Shown piece by piece: positions 9,574 to 18,081 of a stretch of 64,000 bases of DNA. The notes under the pieces were generated by a model. That model did no database searches, had not been told where the DNA came from, and saw nothing but the letters and a program-made list of their open reading frames with translations. The DNA lies in NCBI RefSeq assembly GCF_014698505.1, contig NZ_JACJTD010000027.1, forward strand, positions 46,962-110,961, in the 5' to 3' direction. Both the position numbers and the translations under genes were made by a program. The first letter of the stretch is position 1; each line of letters opens with the position of its first letter. The DNA comes from Nostoc foliaceum FACHB-393 (GTDB lineage Bacteria; Cyanobacteriota; Cyanobacteriia; Cyanobacteriales; Nostocaceae).

Positions 9574-11178
9574 ATGTTAGCAGGCACAATTTTGCAGGAT
9601 GGAAAATATACCCTAATTCAAGAAATAGGGCGGGGTGGCTTTGGCATTACGTTTAAAGCTACGCATCACTACTTAGGTCAGGAGGTAGTGATGAAAACCA
9701 TCAATGAACGGCTGCGACAACATCCTGATTTTGCGAAATTCGAACGCCAATTCCAAGATGAAGCCAGACGATTAGCTACATGTATCCACCCAAATATAGT
9801 TCGAGTCAGTGACTTTTTTGTGGAAGCTGGACTGCCTTACATGGTGATGGAATACATTCCTGGCGAAACCTTGGGAGACGCATTTGTATTACCAGGGATA
9901 CCTTTACCTGAAGCCACAGCAATTCATTACATCCGGCAAATTGGGTCAGCCTTGCAGGTAGTACATAACAATGGTTTGTTACATCGAGATATCAAGCCAG
10001 ATAATATTATCCTTCGTAAAGGAACCCAGGAAGTAGTGCTGATTGATTTTGGCATTGCTAGAGAATTTAATGGCGGCGTGAGGCAGACTCACACTGGCCT
10101 GGTTTCTGAGGGCTATTCTCCAATTGAGCAGTACTTGACGCAAGCGCCGCGCACACCCGCCACGGATGTTTATGGTTTAGCCGCAACCTTGTATGCACTG
10201 TTAACAGCCCAAGTTCCTATGCCAGCATTATTGCGCGATCGCGAGCAAATGCCTTCCCCCCGCGAACTACAACCACACTTGAGTGCTTCTGTCAATCAGG
10301 CCGTAATGCGCGGTATGGCGGTAGAGTCTCGTTTTCGACCAGCGACAGTTGCTGAATGGTTACAACTGCTACCTGGAAATGGGGCGAATATGATACCGCA
10401 AGCCTTACCCACTTATGCAGTGCCAACTGTCAATTTATCTGCCCAACAGGCAGCAACTTTAATTGGGAAAACTGCCCAAAATCGCATTCATAAACCATCT
10501 GCGTTGGCGCAGCCCAACCCAGGCATCACCAAGGAAAATGTACTAACAAAAAAACTGGGGTCATCTAAAATATTTATAAGTTTAGGTGTAGCCCTGATTG
10601 CTGCTACAGCAGGTTTTGGCATCACTAGCATCTTACCTAAATCTCAGCCGCAGCCAACCGCAAAGCCGCTTTTTGAACAGCCAACTCAAGAACCAGCCGC
10701 GAAAGTACCTAGCCTAGAGAATGGTGAAGAGACTAACACCACCTCAAGAACCGAACCAGCACCTGTTTCTAATTCCAAGCAGCGTCGGCGTAATCGTCGT
10801 TCTTCTCCACAAGAAACTCCCAGCAGCCCTACACAAGAATCACAACGCGGCGATTCTGAACAATCCACACCTTCACCTAGCGTTTCCCCCACACCCTCGC
10901 TAGTCGAAAAACTACGGGCTATCCGTTCATCTCGTAACGCTTCCCCCACACCATTGCCACCAAAGAACTTACCCACTTCTAATCAGAATTCTGCTTCCCC
11001 TCAACCGGTGATTCCGTCAAATTCTGTGGTTATACCAGCAGTACCACCGACAGAATCTAAACAGTCAGATCCTTCTGCTGTAGTAGTACCAACACTGGAA
11101 AAGCAAAATTCTCCGACTGAGAGTCAACCCCTGAATGAGCAGAAATTTCAGGAAAAGCTAGAAGATGATAATAATTAG
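9574..11178 (+). CDS. Membrane-anchored Ser/Thr protein kinase, 534 aa
   Basis: A Hanks-type kinase domain fills residues 12-265: glycine loop GRGGFGITF, catalytic K41 (VVMKTI), HRDIKPDN with D139, DFG at 158-160, and a GYSPIEQY activation segment as in other cyanobacterial PknB-like kinases. A hydrophobic helix at about 331-353 is the only membrane span. After it come about 180 residues rich in Pro, Ser, Thr and Gln with no domain, probably extracytoplasmic and flexible. The kinase side should be cytoplasmic. Substrates are unknown. The gene is monocistronic, followed by a convergent CapA-type gene. Confidence 0.93.
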   Translation: MLAGTILQDGKYTLIQEIGRGGFGITFKATHHYLGQEVVMKTINERLRQHPDFAKFERQFQDEARRLATCIHPNIVRVSDFFVEAGLPYMVMEYIPGETLGDAFVLPGIPLPEATAIHYIRQIGSALQVVHNNGLLHRDIKPDNIILRKGTQEVVLIDFGIAREFNGGVRQTHTGLVSEGYSPIEQYLTQAPRTPATDVYGLAATLYALLTAQVPMPALLRDREQMPSPRELQPHLSASVNQAVMRGMAVESRFRPATVAEWLQLLPGNGANMIPQALPTYAVPTVNLSAQQAATLIGKTAQNRIHKPSALAQPNPGITKENVLTKKLGSSKIFISLGVALIAATAGFGITSILPKSQPQPTAKPLFEQPTQEPAAKVPSLENGEETNTTSRTEPAPVSNSKQRRRNRRSSPQETPSSPTQESQRGDSEQSTPSPSVSPTPSLVEKLRAIRSSRNASPTPLPPKNLPTSNQNSASPQPVIPSNSVVIPAVPPTESKQSDPSAVVVPTLEKQNSPTESQPLNEQKFQEKLEDDNN

Positions 11179-11292
11179 TCAATTAGTCAATTTTAGATTT
11201 TTCTTCAATATAAAATCCAAAATTTACAATCTACAATTGAACGCCTCTTGCCAATATAAGAGCATCTTTTTCTTGTTTCATCTTTGGCTAAA

Positions 11293-12465
11293 TTATTTAA
11301 GCTTCTGTACAATAACTTCCCCTTTCTTATTAATCTTCAACGGATTTTTGGGAAAAGCTTGATTATTCAAATAACGCATAAGTTTCACAGTCTGAAAACG
11401 CTGATCAATTTGAGGGATTCCCTGCCGATCCATCCGCACAGGGATAATTTTACTTGATACCAAATCTCCCGCAGAGTTAAGTTTGACTTCTAGAATCATA
11501 GAGTCACCCGTCTGGGCATTTGTAGATAAAGTTCGATATCCCAAAAAGTTTCCTAAAGAATAGGCGATGATTTTTCCTTTGTAGATTTCCATCGCTCTCG
11601 GAACATGAGGCCCATGTCCTAGTACTAAATCTGCTCCCGCATCAATCATGTTTCGAGCAAACTTGATCGAATTACCTCGGTTTTCTCCATAAAAAAATTC
11701 TGTCTGATTCTTAACATGTAGTGCCTCCGTTCCTTCGGCTCCAGCGTGCATCGATACTACTACAATGTTGGCCTTATTTTTAGCTTCTGTTATGAGTGCT
11801 TGGGCTGCTCCTAAATTATGAATGGAATTATACATTTCATAAGGAGAAAACCCGACCATGGCCACGGGGATATTGTTAGCTTCTAAATAGAGAATTTGAT
11901 TTTTATGACCTAATGTTGCAATGCCTACAGCCTCAAGATTTTTCTTTGTATCTTTGAACCCTACCGGGCCGAAGTCCATTGCATGGTTATTCGCCATATT
12001 AAACACATTAAAACCAGCTTCAGCAAATAGCTGGGCATATGCAGGTGGGGAACGAAAGGCAAAGACTTGTCCTCGACTAATATCTTTGGCAGTGTAGGGA
12101 TAATTAGTTAAGCTACTTTCAAAGTTACCAAACAGGATATCAGATCCTTGCAAGTGAGTTCTCACTGACTTTGGTAATAATTGATCTCGAAACCGAGGTA
12201 ATCTATGGTTAGGAAAATTAGTGCCGGGAATAATATCTCCAACGGCTTTGATAGTAATAGTATCTGGAAAGGTTTGTTCTTCTGTTGTTGATGGCGTAAG
12301 TTCAGGGATATCTAATGGAAATTGCACAGGCTCAGTGGGTGTAGTCGCAGCGTTTAATCGCTGTGATTGCCCAAGCCGGATAACGACTCCTATACTAATA
12401 CCCAGATATAAACAGATGCTGATAAAACTAAATGAGAGCACTCTCGCCATGCTGCGATTTGCCAT
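11293..12465 (-). CDS. CapA-family (PgsA-like) metallophosphoesterase-fold protein, 390 aa
   Basis: Members carry a calcineurin-like fold and were first described in poly-gamma-glutamate capsule synthesis; in cyanobacteria the role is not established. Residues 11-32 form a single hydrophobic signal-anchor. The catalytic-type domain begins at TITIKAVGDIIPGTNF (about 70-85) and shows FGNFESSLT, NMANNHAMDFG, HAGAEG and LVLGHGPHVPRAMEIY, the usual family motifs with metal-ligand D, N and H residues. The ATG at 12465 gives the intact signal anchor; a MARVL start seven codons in is an alternative. The upstream gap of about 190 bp separates it from tRNA-Ser on the same strand. Confidence 0.88.
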   Translation of the reverse strand: MANRSMARVLSFSFISICLYLGISIGVVIRLGQSQRLNAATTPTEPVQFPLDIPELTPSTTEEQTFPDTITIKAVGDIIPGTNFPNHRLPRFRDQLLPKSVRTHLQGSDILFGNFESSLTNYPYTAKDISRGQVFAFRSPPAYAQLFAEAGFNVFNMANNHAMDFGPVGFKDTKKNLEAVGIATLGHKNQILYLEANNIPVAMVGFSPYEMYNSIHNLGAAQALITEAKNKANIVVVSMHAGAEGTEALHVKNQTEFFYGENRGNSIKFARNMIDAGADLVLGHGPHVPRAMEIYKGKIIAYSLGNFLGYRTLSTNAQTGDSMILEVKLNSAGDLVSSKIIPVRMDRQGIPQIDQRFQTVKLMRYLNNQAFPKNPLKINKKGEVIVQKLK

Positions 12466-12657
12466 CGTTCACTCCTCACACAATGGCATTAGTTTATCCC
12501 AAAAATCTATACTAACGGTGTATATTTTAGTGTAGTTTGGGTAATATTTGGCTAAGTAAATACTGAAGTATAATCTCGTATACTTGCAAATAATCATACC
12601 TGCCAGCTATGAAGCCAAACATTATCGTTTTGTCCAGTTCTTTAGAAACCTTTTAAA

Positions 12658-12742
12658 CGGAGAGGGGGGGATTCGAACCCCCGTTGGGTTTCCCCAAAAC
12701 GCATTTCGAGTGCGTCACCATGAACCGCTCGGACACCTCTCC
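12658..12742 (-). tRNA. tRNA-Ser (anticodon CGA)
   Basis: Read on the minus strand the sequence folds into a class II tRNA of 85 nt including a discriminator G: acceptor stem GGAGAGG with CCTCTCC, an anticodon stem ACGCA/TGCGT closing loop CTCGAAA (anticodon CGA), a long variable arm, and a T-arm GGGGGTTCGAATCCCCC. CCA is not encoded. This tRNA decodes UCG. Confidence 0.95.
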
Positions 12743-12997
12743 AGTTATATTATTCACACATTTGAGTATTCAAATGGCATCAAGTAAGGTACATTCTACC
12801 ATATTTCCTATACTACTATAACATTATCGTTTTATCTGCGTAACGGAATGCTTCGGGAACGCCCAAACCAAAGACATTTACCATCATCGTGGTTACTGCA
12901 ATTACCTAGTGAGTCAATGACACCCACAGATGTATTTATATAGAGCCATGAAAAAACTGTCTGAACTATTGAACGGTGATATACTTAAAAAATTCAC

Positions 12998-13150
12998 TCG
13001 GTTCTAGTAGAGGTCAGCCACTAGAGGAAACGGGGAAAGTCCGGTGTAAATCCGGCGCTGTCCCGCAGCTGTGATGAGACTTATGTCTCAGAGTCAGAAT
13101 GCCCGCCGAAGTTGACTTATAAGTTCTACACGTCTGCGAGGTACAGATGA
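12998..13150 (+). promoter_or_regulatory. Cobalamin (B12) riboswitch
   Basis: The hallmarks of the adenosylcobalamin aptamer appear in order: GGTGTAAATCCGGCGCTGTC and CCGCAGCTGTGA (the core and B12 box region), a variable hairpin (GAGACTTATGTCTC), then GAGTCAGAATGCCCGCC. Such elements repress expression when B12 is plentiful. It points toward the DUF1636 remnant, unknown gene and methyltransferase downstream. The next stretch contains a short ORF starting at 13147 rather than a clear terminator, so control of translation or of a leader peptide is possible. Confidence 0.92.
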
Positions 13151-13242
13151 ACAAAAGTATAAATATTTCTACTATTAGTCAGTCTCACTTCTTTAAAGAG
13201 CCAGAGATTCGCTACAAATTATGGCTTGCTACGAGACGATAG
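13147..13242 (+). CDS. Possible 31-codon leader ORF directly after the riboswitch
   Basis: An ATG preceded by GAGG (at the 3' edge of the riboswitch) opens a frame of 31 codons ending in TAG at 13240-13242. The product would begin MNKSINISTISQSHFF and matches nothing I know. Because the likely ribosome site lies inside the switch, its translation would be the first thing controlled. It may equally be the start of a gene that has since been deleted. Confidence 0.3.
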   Translation: MNKSINISTISQSHFFKEPEIRYKLWLATRR

Positions 13243-13518
13243 ACAGTTAATTTATGGCATAAATTGCACCTCTAAGTGTAGCTATCAATTGTGCTAGTTT
13301 TTCTAGGCATAAGTATTGGTACTACTAAGCTGTTACGCATTTAATTTGTACATTTACCTGATGACTGATGACTGTTAACCGTCAACAGTAACGACCATCA
13401 AGAGTGTTTATATACTTTAGACGCGCATCAGCTTAGTTAATTGTTGCTAATACAACTATTTTCATGTAAATAGCTCACGCTGTAAGGGGATAGTCAACTT
13501 AGAGCCAGAGCAAAATGC

Positions 13519-13851
13519 ATGAGTGCTTGTAACAATTCTTGTGTTATTGCGTTTACAGCAGAAGGGAAATCAACCTATCTGTTTGGCGATTTACCCGTTG
13601 ATGGCTGTGCATCTGCTGTACTGGAATGTGCAAGTCAATATTACACCAAGTCTAATGGTTTGCTGTCTTGCTCAGAACAACCTGAACCTTTGAAAACGGG
13701 TATTTTGGCAAAGATTCCACCACTAAATAAGTGGGCAAAATTAAACATAAGTTGTTCTATAGGAGGAAGCAAATGCGACCGGAAAAGAGTGTCTGGCAAG
13801 GAAATTTTGGCTACTGGCAAAACAGCTTTATTCACACTAATCTGCTGGTAA
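13519..13851 (+). pseudogene. DUF1636 remnant (C-terminal half only)
   Basis: The frame from 13519 reads MSACNNSCVIAFTAEGK, then YLFGDLPVD, a CASQYY segment, PEPLKTG and ILAKIPPL, which matches my memory of the C-terminal half of DUF1636, a small cysteine-containing family often linked to B12 or metal genes in cyanobacteria. The N-terminal half with its first cysteine motif is missing. A different frame just upstream reads LEPEQNA, as expected before this segment, so a deletion or frameshift lies near 13515. The normal stop is also gone: the frame runs on past KIPPL across the ribosome site of the next gene. Position behind a cobalamin riboswitch supports a former B12-regulated gene. Confidence 0.55.
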
Positions 13852-14237
13852 TAGGTTACACAGCATGGAAAGGATTTCAGTCATTTGGGCGGGGGGTTGT
13901 AATTTGTGATGTTGATACTCAAGTTACTCATCCTTCAATTACAAGTCTCGATACGGTTCCCTTCACCCTCCAATTTCTTCCTTGTGATCTGATTGGGTTT
14001 TATTTGCGATCGCGTCAGGGTTGTGGGACAATCTCGCAATCAATTAGCTCATCAATGATTTCATCCATCCTCTCAGCAGTTGCAACATACAATCCCCATC
14101 AAGATATTCTTCTGGTGCTAAAGGCTGATCCTCAAATTGAGGTCAATTTCTTACACCAGCTAAAAATTACTCCACCCGATTGCTACGAACAAGTTTGCAA
14201 ACGTTGGGAAGAATTTCAACCAAGCTTAATGCCTTAA
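13773..14237 (+). CDS. Unknown protein, 154 aa, downstream of the B12 riboswitch
   Basis: The ATG at 13773 follows a strong AGGAGG ribosome site (13761-13766) at good spacing; upstream in-frame codons to 13731 lack one. The product starts MRPEKSVWQGNFGYWQ and has mixed alpha/beta composition, no signal peptide, no membrane helix and no motif I recognise. It ends 12 bp before the methyltransferase start, so the two are almost certainly co-transcribed. Its reading frame overlaps the read-through end of the DUF1636 remnant. A link to cobalamin or to the methyltransferase is inference from position only. Confidence 0.7.
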   Translation: MRPEKSVWQGNFGYWQNSFIHTNLLVIGYTAWKGFQSFGRGVVICDVDTQVTHPSITSLDTVPFTLQFLPCDLIGFYLRSRQGCGTISQSISSSMISSILSAVATYNPHQDILLVLKADPQIEVNFLHQLKITPPDCYEQVCKRWEEFQPSLMP

Positions 14238-14249
14238 AACTTAGCCTCA

Positions 14250-15116
14250 ATGCAAAAACCAAAATCAATCAACATTTCCAAACCAACTCGCTACCAAAAT
14301 GCGGCGATAGATTATTACATGGGACTCACAGATTCCTCTTATCTGCATTACGGGTATTGGGAGCCACTACCTACTGAGGGTGAGGAATTGACCCTAACTC
14401 GCCTGCGTGCGGCTCAAGAAGCCTATGCAGCGAAGCTTTTGAGTTTTATTCCAGAGGGAACCAAAACTGTGATTGATGTAGGTTGCGGTATTGGTGGTAA
14501 CGCGGCATATTTGTGCGATCGCGGCTTTATTGTTGAGGGATTAGCACCCGATGCACTCCAACAAGAGAAGTTTATCAAGAATACGAACGGGCAAGTGCCT
14601 TTTTACTTAACCAGATTTGAAGATTTTCACACCTCACACTCCTATGACCTAGTTCTGTTCAGTGAAAGTAGCCAATATATTGCTGTTGACGATTTGGCTC
14701 AAGGTGCAGCTCGTTTATTAAATAGTGGTGGCTATCTATTGCTTGCGGATATGATGCGCTCTGATGCTGGATATAGAAAGGGCATTTTTTCTAATTGTCA
14801 TGTCGCTAGCGAGCTTCAGGCGGCCTTGCAACAGGCTGGATTCAAGTTAATTAAGACTGAGGACATTTCCACCCAAGTTGCACCAACGATTGACTTGTGT
14901 GTTGATAACTTTCGAACTTTTGGGCTAACTACCGTTAAATATATTGCAGATTTGGTAGCGATCGCAGTCCCACCATTACATGCGATCGGTCGTTTAGCAT
15001 TCAAACGCTGGCTGGAAAAGCCCATTGTCGAAGGGTTAGCAGCACGCACTATTTTTGATAGCCATCTCTGTTATAAAATCGAACTCTGGCAGTTATCAAT
15101 TCATCAGGGGAATTGA
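14250..15116 (+). CDS. Class I SAM-dependent methyltransferase, 288 aa
   Basis: The Rossmann-like methyltransferase core begins near residue 68 with motif I VIDVGCGIGGNAAYL, followed by an acidic residue region (VEGLAPD), motif II-like YDLVLFSESSQYI, and a post-motif LLNSGGYLLLADMM. Residues 1-65 (YYMGLTDSSYLHYGYWEP) resemble the N-terminal cap of small-molecule methyltransferases such as those acting on sterols, quinones or tocopherol precursors. The substrate cannot be assigned. It is second in a tight pair with the unknown 154-residue protein behind a cobalamin riboswitch. The dehydrogenase that follows is 212 bp away and may have its own promoter. Confidence 0.85.
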   Translation: MQKPKSINISKPTRYQNAAIDYYMGLTDSSYLHYGYWEPLPTEGEELTLTRLRAAQEAYAAKLLSFIPEGTKTVIDVGCGIGGNAAYLCDRGFIVEGLAPDALQQEKFIKNTNGQVPFYLTRFEDFHTSHSYDLVLFSESSQYIAVDDLAQGAARLLNSGGYLLLADMMRSDAGYRKGIFSNCHVASELQAALQQAGFKLIKTEDISTQVAPTIDLCVDNFRTFGLTTVKYIADLVAIAVPPLHAIGRLAFKRWLEKPIVEGLAARTIFDSHLCYKIELWQLSIHQGN

Positions 15117-15328
15117 GTGTTTGAGCTTAAATTAACACCACTCTCTACTCCCCATTCAATTTGAATTCTAAATTTTTGCTTTAGTTATGAAATCGCTTGC
15201 ACAAGAAGCAATCCTAAAGACTGACATTCAAAAGTGCGATGCCAAATAGACCGTCGTAGACATTGCTTCTTTAACTGCCAAGGTATCATGTAGTCGAACA
15301 TTGTGGAGCATACAGCTTGAGGTTTTGC

Positions 15329-16333
15329 ATGAAAGTAGCAGTCTTCAGTACAAAAGTCTATGATCGGCAGTTTTTATCAGCTGCAAATTCTCCCACCCAA
15401 CACGAATTAGTGTTTTTTGAACCGCGTTTAAATCGGGATACAGCTATCCTCGCCGCCGGATTTCCGGCGGTTTGCGTATTTGTGCATGACCAGGTTGACG
15501 CGCAAACTTTAGAGCTTATCGCCTCACGGGGAACTAGGCTGGTTGTCCTTCGCTGTGCAGGGTTTAACAATGTAGACTTACAAGCCGCAGCGGACTTAGG
15601 AATTACCGTTGTCCGCGTTCCCGCCTATTCACCATACGGGGTAGCAGAACATGCTGTAGGATTAATTTTAAGCCTGAATCGCAAAATTCATCGTGCCTAT
15701 AACCGTGTCCGAGAAGGCAATTTTTCTCTAGATGGACTATTAGGATTTAACTTGTATGAGCGTACAGTCGGGATTGTCGGTACCGGCAAAATCGGTCTGA
15801 TTTTAGGACAGATTATGAAGGGGTTTGGCTGTGAACTACTTGCCTATGACGTTTATCGCAATCCAGAATTGGAGGCGCTAGGTGGAAAATATGTAGAACT
15901 ACCTGAGCTATTTGCCAACTCGGATATTATCTCCCTGCATTGCCCCCTGACTCCCGAAACGCATCACTTGATTAACGCTGAGGCTATAGAACAAATTAAG
16001 TCAGGCGTGATGCTAATTAACACTAGCCGAGGAGCGCTAATTGATACCCTAGCAGTGATTGAGGGATTGAAGTCTGGCAAGATTGGCTATCTTGGTGTAG
16101 ATGTCTACGAACAAGAATCGGAATTGTTCTTTGAGGATTTGTCTGGCGAAATTATTCAAGATGATATTTTCCAACGTCTGACGACGTTCCCCAATGTACT
16201 CATTACCGGACATCAAGCCTTTTTTACATCAGAAGCTCTCCGCAATATTGCAGAAACAACTTTTGCTAATATTGCTGATGTTGAACAGGGTCGTTCCTGT
16301 CCAAATGAAATTCGCGCTCAAGCGTCAGCTTAG
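15329..16333 (+). CDS. D-lactate dehydrogenase-type 2-hydroxyacid dehydrogenase, 334 aa
   Basis: The enzyme interconverts a 2-keto acid (probably pyruvate) and its D-hydroxy acid with NAD(H). The N-terminal substrate domain starts MKVAVFSTKVYDRQFL, typical of fermentative D-LDH. The NAD domain has GIVGTGKIGLILG. Catalytic residues are visible: Arg in NTSRGALIDT, Glu in VDVYEQES and His in TGHQAFFT. Length matches LdhA. The ATG at 15329 is preceded by a GAGG site and starts exactly at the family N-terminus; the frame stays open four codons further. In cyanobacteria it serves dark fermentation or methylglyoxal-derived lactate use. Confidence 0.93.
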   Translation: MKVAVFSTKVYDRQFLSAANSPTQHELVFFEPRLNRDTAILAAGFPAVCVFVHDQVDAQTLELIASRGTRLVVLRCAGFNNVDLQAAADLGITVVRVPAYSPYGVAEHAVGLILSLNRKIHRAYNRVREGNFSLDGLLGFNLYERTVGIVGTGKIGLILGQIMKGFGCELLAYDVYRNPELEALGGKYVELPELFANSDIISLHCPLTPETHHLINAEAIEQIKSGVMLINTSRGALIDTLAVIEGLKSGKIGYLGVDVYEQESELFFEDLSGEIIQDDIFQRLTTFPNVLITGHQAFFTSEALRNIAETTFANIADVEQGRSCPNEIRAQASA

Positions 16334-16372
16334 GTAATGCTTGGCGATCGCAATTTTAACTAAAATCACCAG

Positions 16373-16627
16373 TCAATCCTCATCATCGGGTAAATTCTCC
16401 ATTTCCTCAATAATTAGCGTCTGAAAATCTTTGTCACAATGATTATGCAGATGAACCGCAGCAGCTAAAAGTTCTGCGAGAATTTCAGCTTGTTGGTTAA
16501 CAGTTAAACTAGGTAACTGTAACTGGTTAACTAAGACTTGTACTTTTAGGCACTCTATACCTAATTCAGCAATCAAAATACTGAGGGTTGAATTGGTGAC
16601 TGCAAGAGGGCGATCGCTAATCTGCAT
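16373..16627 (-). CDS. Conserved-looking small acidic protein, 84 aa, unknown function
   Basis: A small leucine-rich, probably helical protein ending in an acidic tail (NLPDDED). I recognise no domain. It starts two bases after the stop of the 61-residue gene upstream, which itself overlaps the M50 peptidase stop, so it is the third gene of a compact operon. It contains two His and one Cys near residues 58-64 (HLHNHCDKD) that could be a metal site, which is speculation. Confidence 0.65.
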   Translation of the reverse strand: MQISDRPLAVTNSTLSILIAELGIECLKVQVLVNQLQLPSLTVNQQAEILAELLAAAVHLHNHCDKDFQTLIIEEMENLPDDED

Positions 16628-16629
16628 TT

Positions 16630-16815
16630 TTATTGTCCTAATCTTTTACGCGCTCGTTGGATTGCCTTGTCAAAAGCACGAATCTCTTTTTCCCAATGCT
16701 TAATCAAACCTTCGTCAGGAAAACTCTTCTCTGATTCCAGTCTAATCTTTTCTTGATGTTCAGTAATTCTTTGAGCTAAAGATTCAATCACCTTTTGATG
16801 GTGCTTCTTACTCAT
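16630..16815 (-). CDS. Small basic helical protein, 61 aa, unknown
   Basis: The ATG at 16815 is part of a TAATG junction with the stop of the M50 peptidase, strong evidence for translational coupling and for this start rather than the upstream in-frame one at 16890. The product is highly charged and predicted helical (KHHQKVIESLAQRITEHQEK, then KAIQRARKRLGQ). No family recognised. Confidence 0.65.
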   Translation of the reverse strand: MSKKHHQKVIESLAQRITEHQEKIRLESEKSFPDEGLIKHWEKEIRAFDKAIQRARKRLGQ

Positions 16816-17558
16816 TACTCCGAACGATAGGCAACACGGAGACTTTGGACTAAAATCACCAGAGATGCGATCGCCATCAACCCGCCCCAAAACCAGTAAG
16901 GTAATAGCAAATACCTTTGCATTTGCGCTGTATCAGATAGTCCAAGAGAACCAGCAGAACTACTAAATAGATAATCAAGCTGATGGAACGTACTCACACA
17001 AGCTTGTACACCCAAGAATTGAATAGCAAATCCTTGCGCCCAACGGGGTGCTCTCAGAGCGATACCCAAGATTATTAAACCCAGCAAGGGAATTGCCACC
17101 AATCCAAACCAGGAACGTACCCAAATTAATGTGGAAAATAGCAAAAAACTCCCTAAAATTTTCAAACTTAGGGAAGCTGCTGTAAAACTGCGGGAAGCCA
17201 AAATCAAAGCTGCACCGGCAAGAGGTGGCCCCATTGGGCCTGCTGCTGCAACCATTGCCGGGCCAATTGGCCCCAATGACGACCGGATGCCATAAGTTGC
17301 GACACCGGAACCATTGCTAAAAATCTGTAATTTCTGAAACTGTCCCCCTAATAGGAGTGCCATTAAGCCGTGACCCATTTCATGAAACCAAGTTGCCAGG
17401 ATCGTAAATGGATATAAGATATAATCACCTCCTGGTACTTGCCACAGTAAAGCAGTTGCGATCGCTGCTGCAATTAGCCACGTTAGCCCCATGCGTTCAA
17501 CAACTGGCGGGGCTTCTTTGGTAAGCAAGGGTTCAAAATTTTTGCTTGGTTCCCTCAT
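16815..17558 (-). CDS. M50B-like membrane peptidase, 247 aa
   Basis: The protein has about six hydrophobic segments and the zinc-protease motif HEMGH (in TWFHEMGHGLMALLLGG, about residues 59-63) within a membrane helix, as in M50B-type peptidases that usually face the membrane interior. A second metal ligand (usually Asp or Asn further on) is not obvious. Substrate unknown. It is the first gene of a three-gene operon with two small unknown proteins, the next one overlapping its stop by one base. Upstream (17570-17600) lies a TTTTAGA tandem repeat close to the promoter. Confidence 0.82.
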   Translation of the reverse strand: MREPSKNFEPLLTKEAPPVVERMGLTWLIAAAIATALLWQVPGGDYILYPFTILATWFHEMGHGLMALLLGGQFQKLQIFSNGSGVATYGIRSSLGPIGPAMVAAAGPMGPPLAGAALILASRSFTAASLSLKILGSFLLFSTLIWVRSWFGLVAIPLLGLIILGIALRAPRWAQGFAIQFLGVQACVSTFHQLDYLFSSSAGSLGLSDTAQMQRYLLLPYWFWGGLMAIASLVILVQSLRVAYRSE

Positions 17559-17571
17559 AAGTCGCTCTATT

Positions 17572-17598
17572 TTAGATTTTAGATTTTAGATTTTTTGG
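17572..17598. repeat. Heptanucleotide tandem repeat (STRR type)
   Basis: Roughly four copies of TTTTAGA in tandem directly upstream of the M50 peptidase gene. Such seven-base short tandemly repeated repetitive sequences are a known feature of filamentous cyanobacterial genomes. Confidence 0.7.
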
Positions 17599-17735
17599 AA
17601 AATTCAAAGTTTAAAATTGACGTGTATTTTCTCTATCCTAATGTACTTAAACTTATAAGTTATAAGCATTTAAATTACATATAGTCAATAGCTAAAATAC
17701 TTGCTGCGCTTGGATTTATCTTTTAATCTTTAACG

Positions 17736-17876
17736 AACTTTGGGGGTTTAAATCCCCTGCCTCTATAGGCAGCGCGTTTTGTGTCGGGGTTTAAATCCCC
17801 GTCACAAAACGTAATTGCGTTAGCGTAGCGGTAGCGAGTCCGCGAGCGTCATTGCGAATTGCGAATTGCGAATTGG
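17736..17876. repeat. Cluster of palindromic interspersed repeats
   Basis: GGGGTTTAAATCCCC occurs twice (about 17741 and 17786). The second copy sits in a long hairpin (17775-17811) with arms CGTTTTGTG and CACAAAACG. It is followed by a GTAGCG-type repeat (17817-17852) also present at 21.1, 33.0 and 37.7 kb, and then three copies of GCGAATT. The 17599-17735 and 17877-18081 flanks show no convincing gene, apart from a possible remnant described in the findings. Confidence 0.75.
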
Positions 17877-18081
17877 TTTAATTGCTGATTGAGGTCATGC
17901 AATTGCTGAACAATGCAACAATTTGCACCTCGAAGCGACGGCTGTCAACTATGGCGCTATCAAGAACAACATAGTTATCCGTCGCTTGTTTGATGCAGTT
18001 GAGTTGTTTCTCCTCCAAAAGGGATACCGGAGGATGGGCAAAAATGCTTAGGCTGATGTCACACAATTGATACAGAATCAG

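Noticed and set aside
12584..12787. 67-codon ORF across the tRNA gene
   Set aside because: It is the antisense of tRNA-Ser and its spacers.
17878..18066. 62-codon minus-strand ORF
   Set aside because: No ribosome site or family; the opposite strand reads more like protein.
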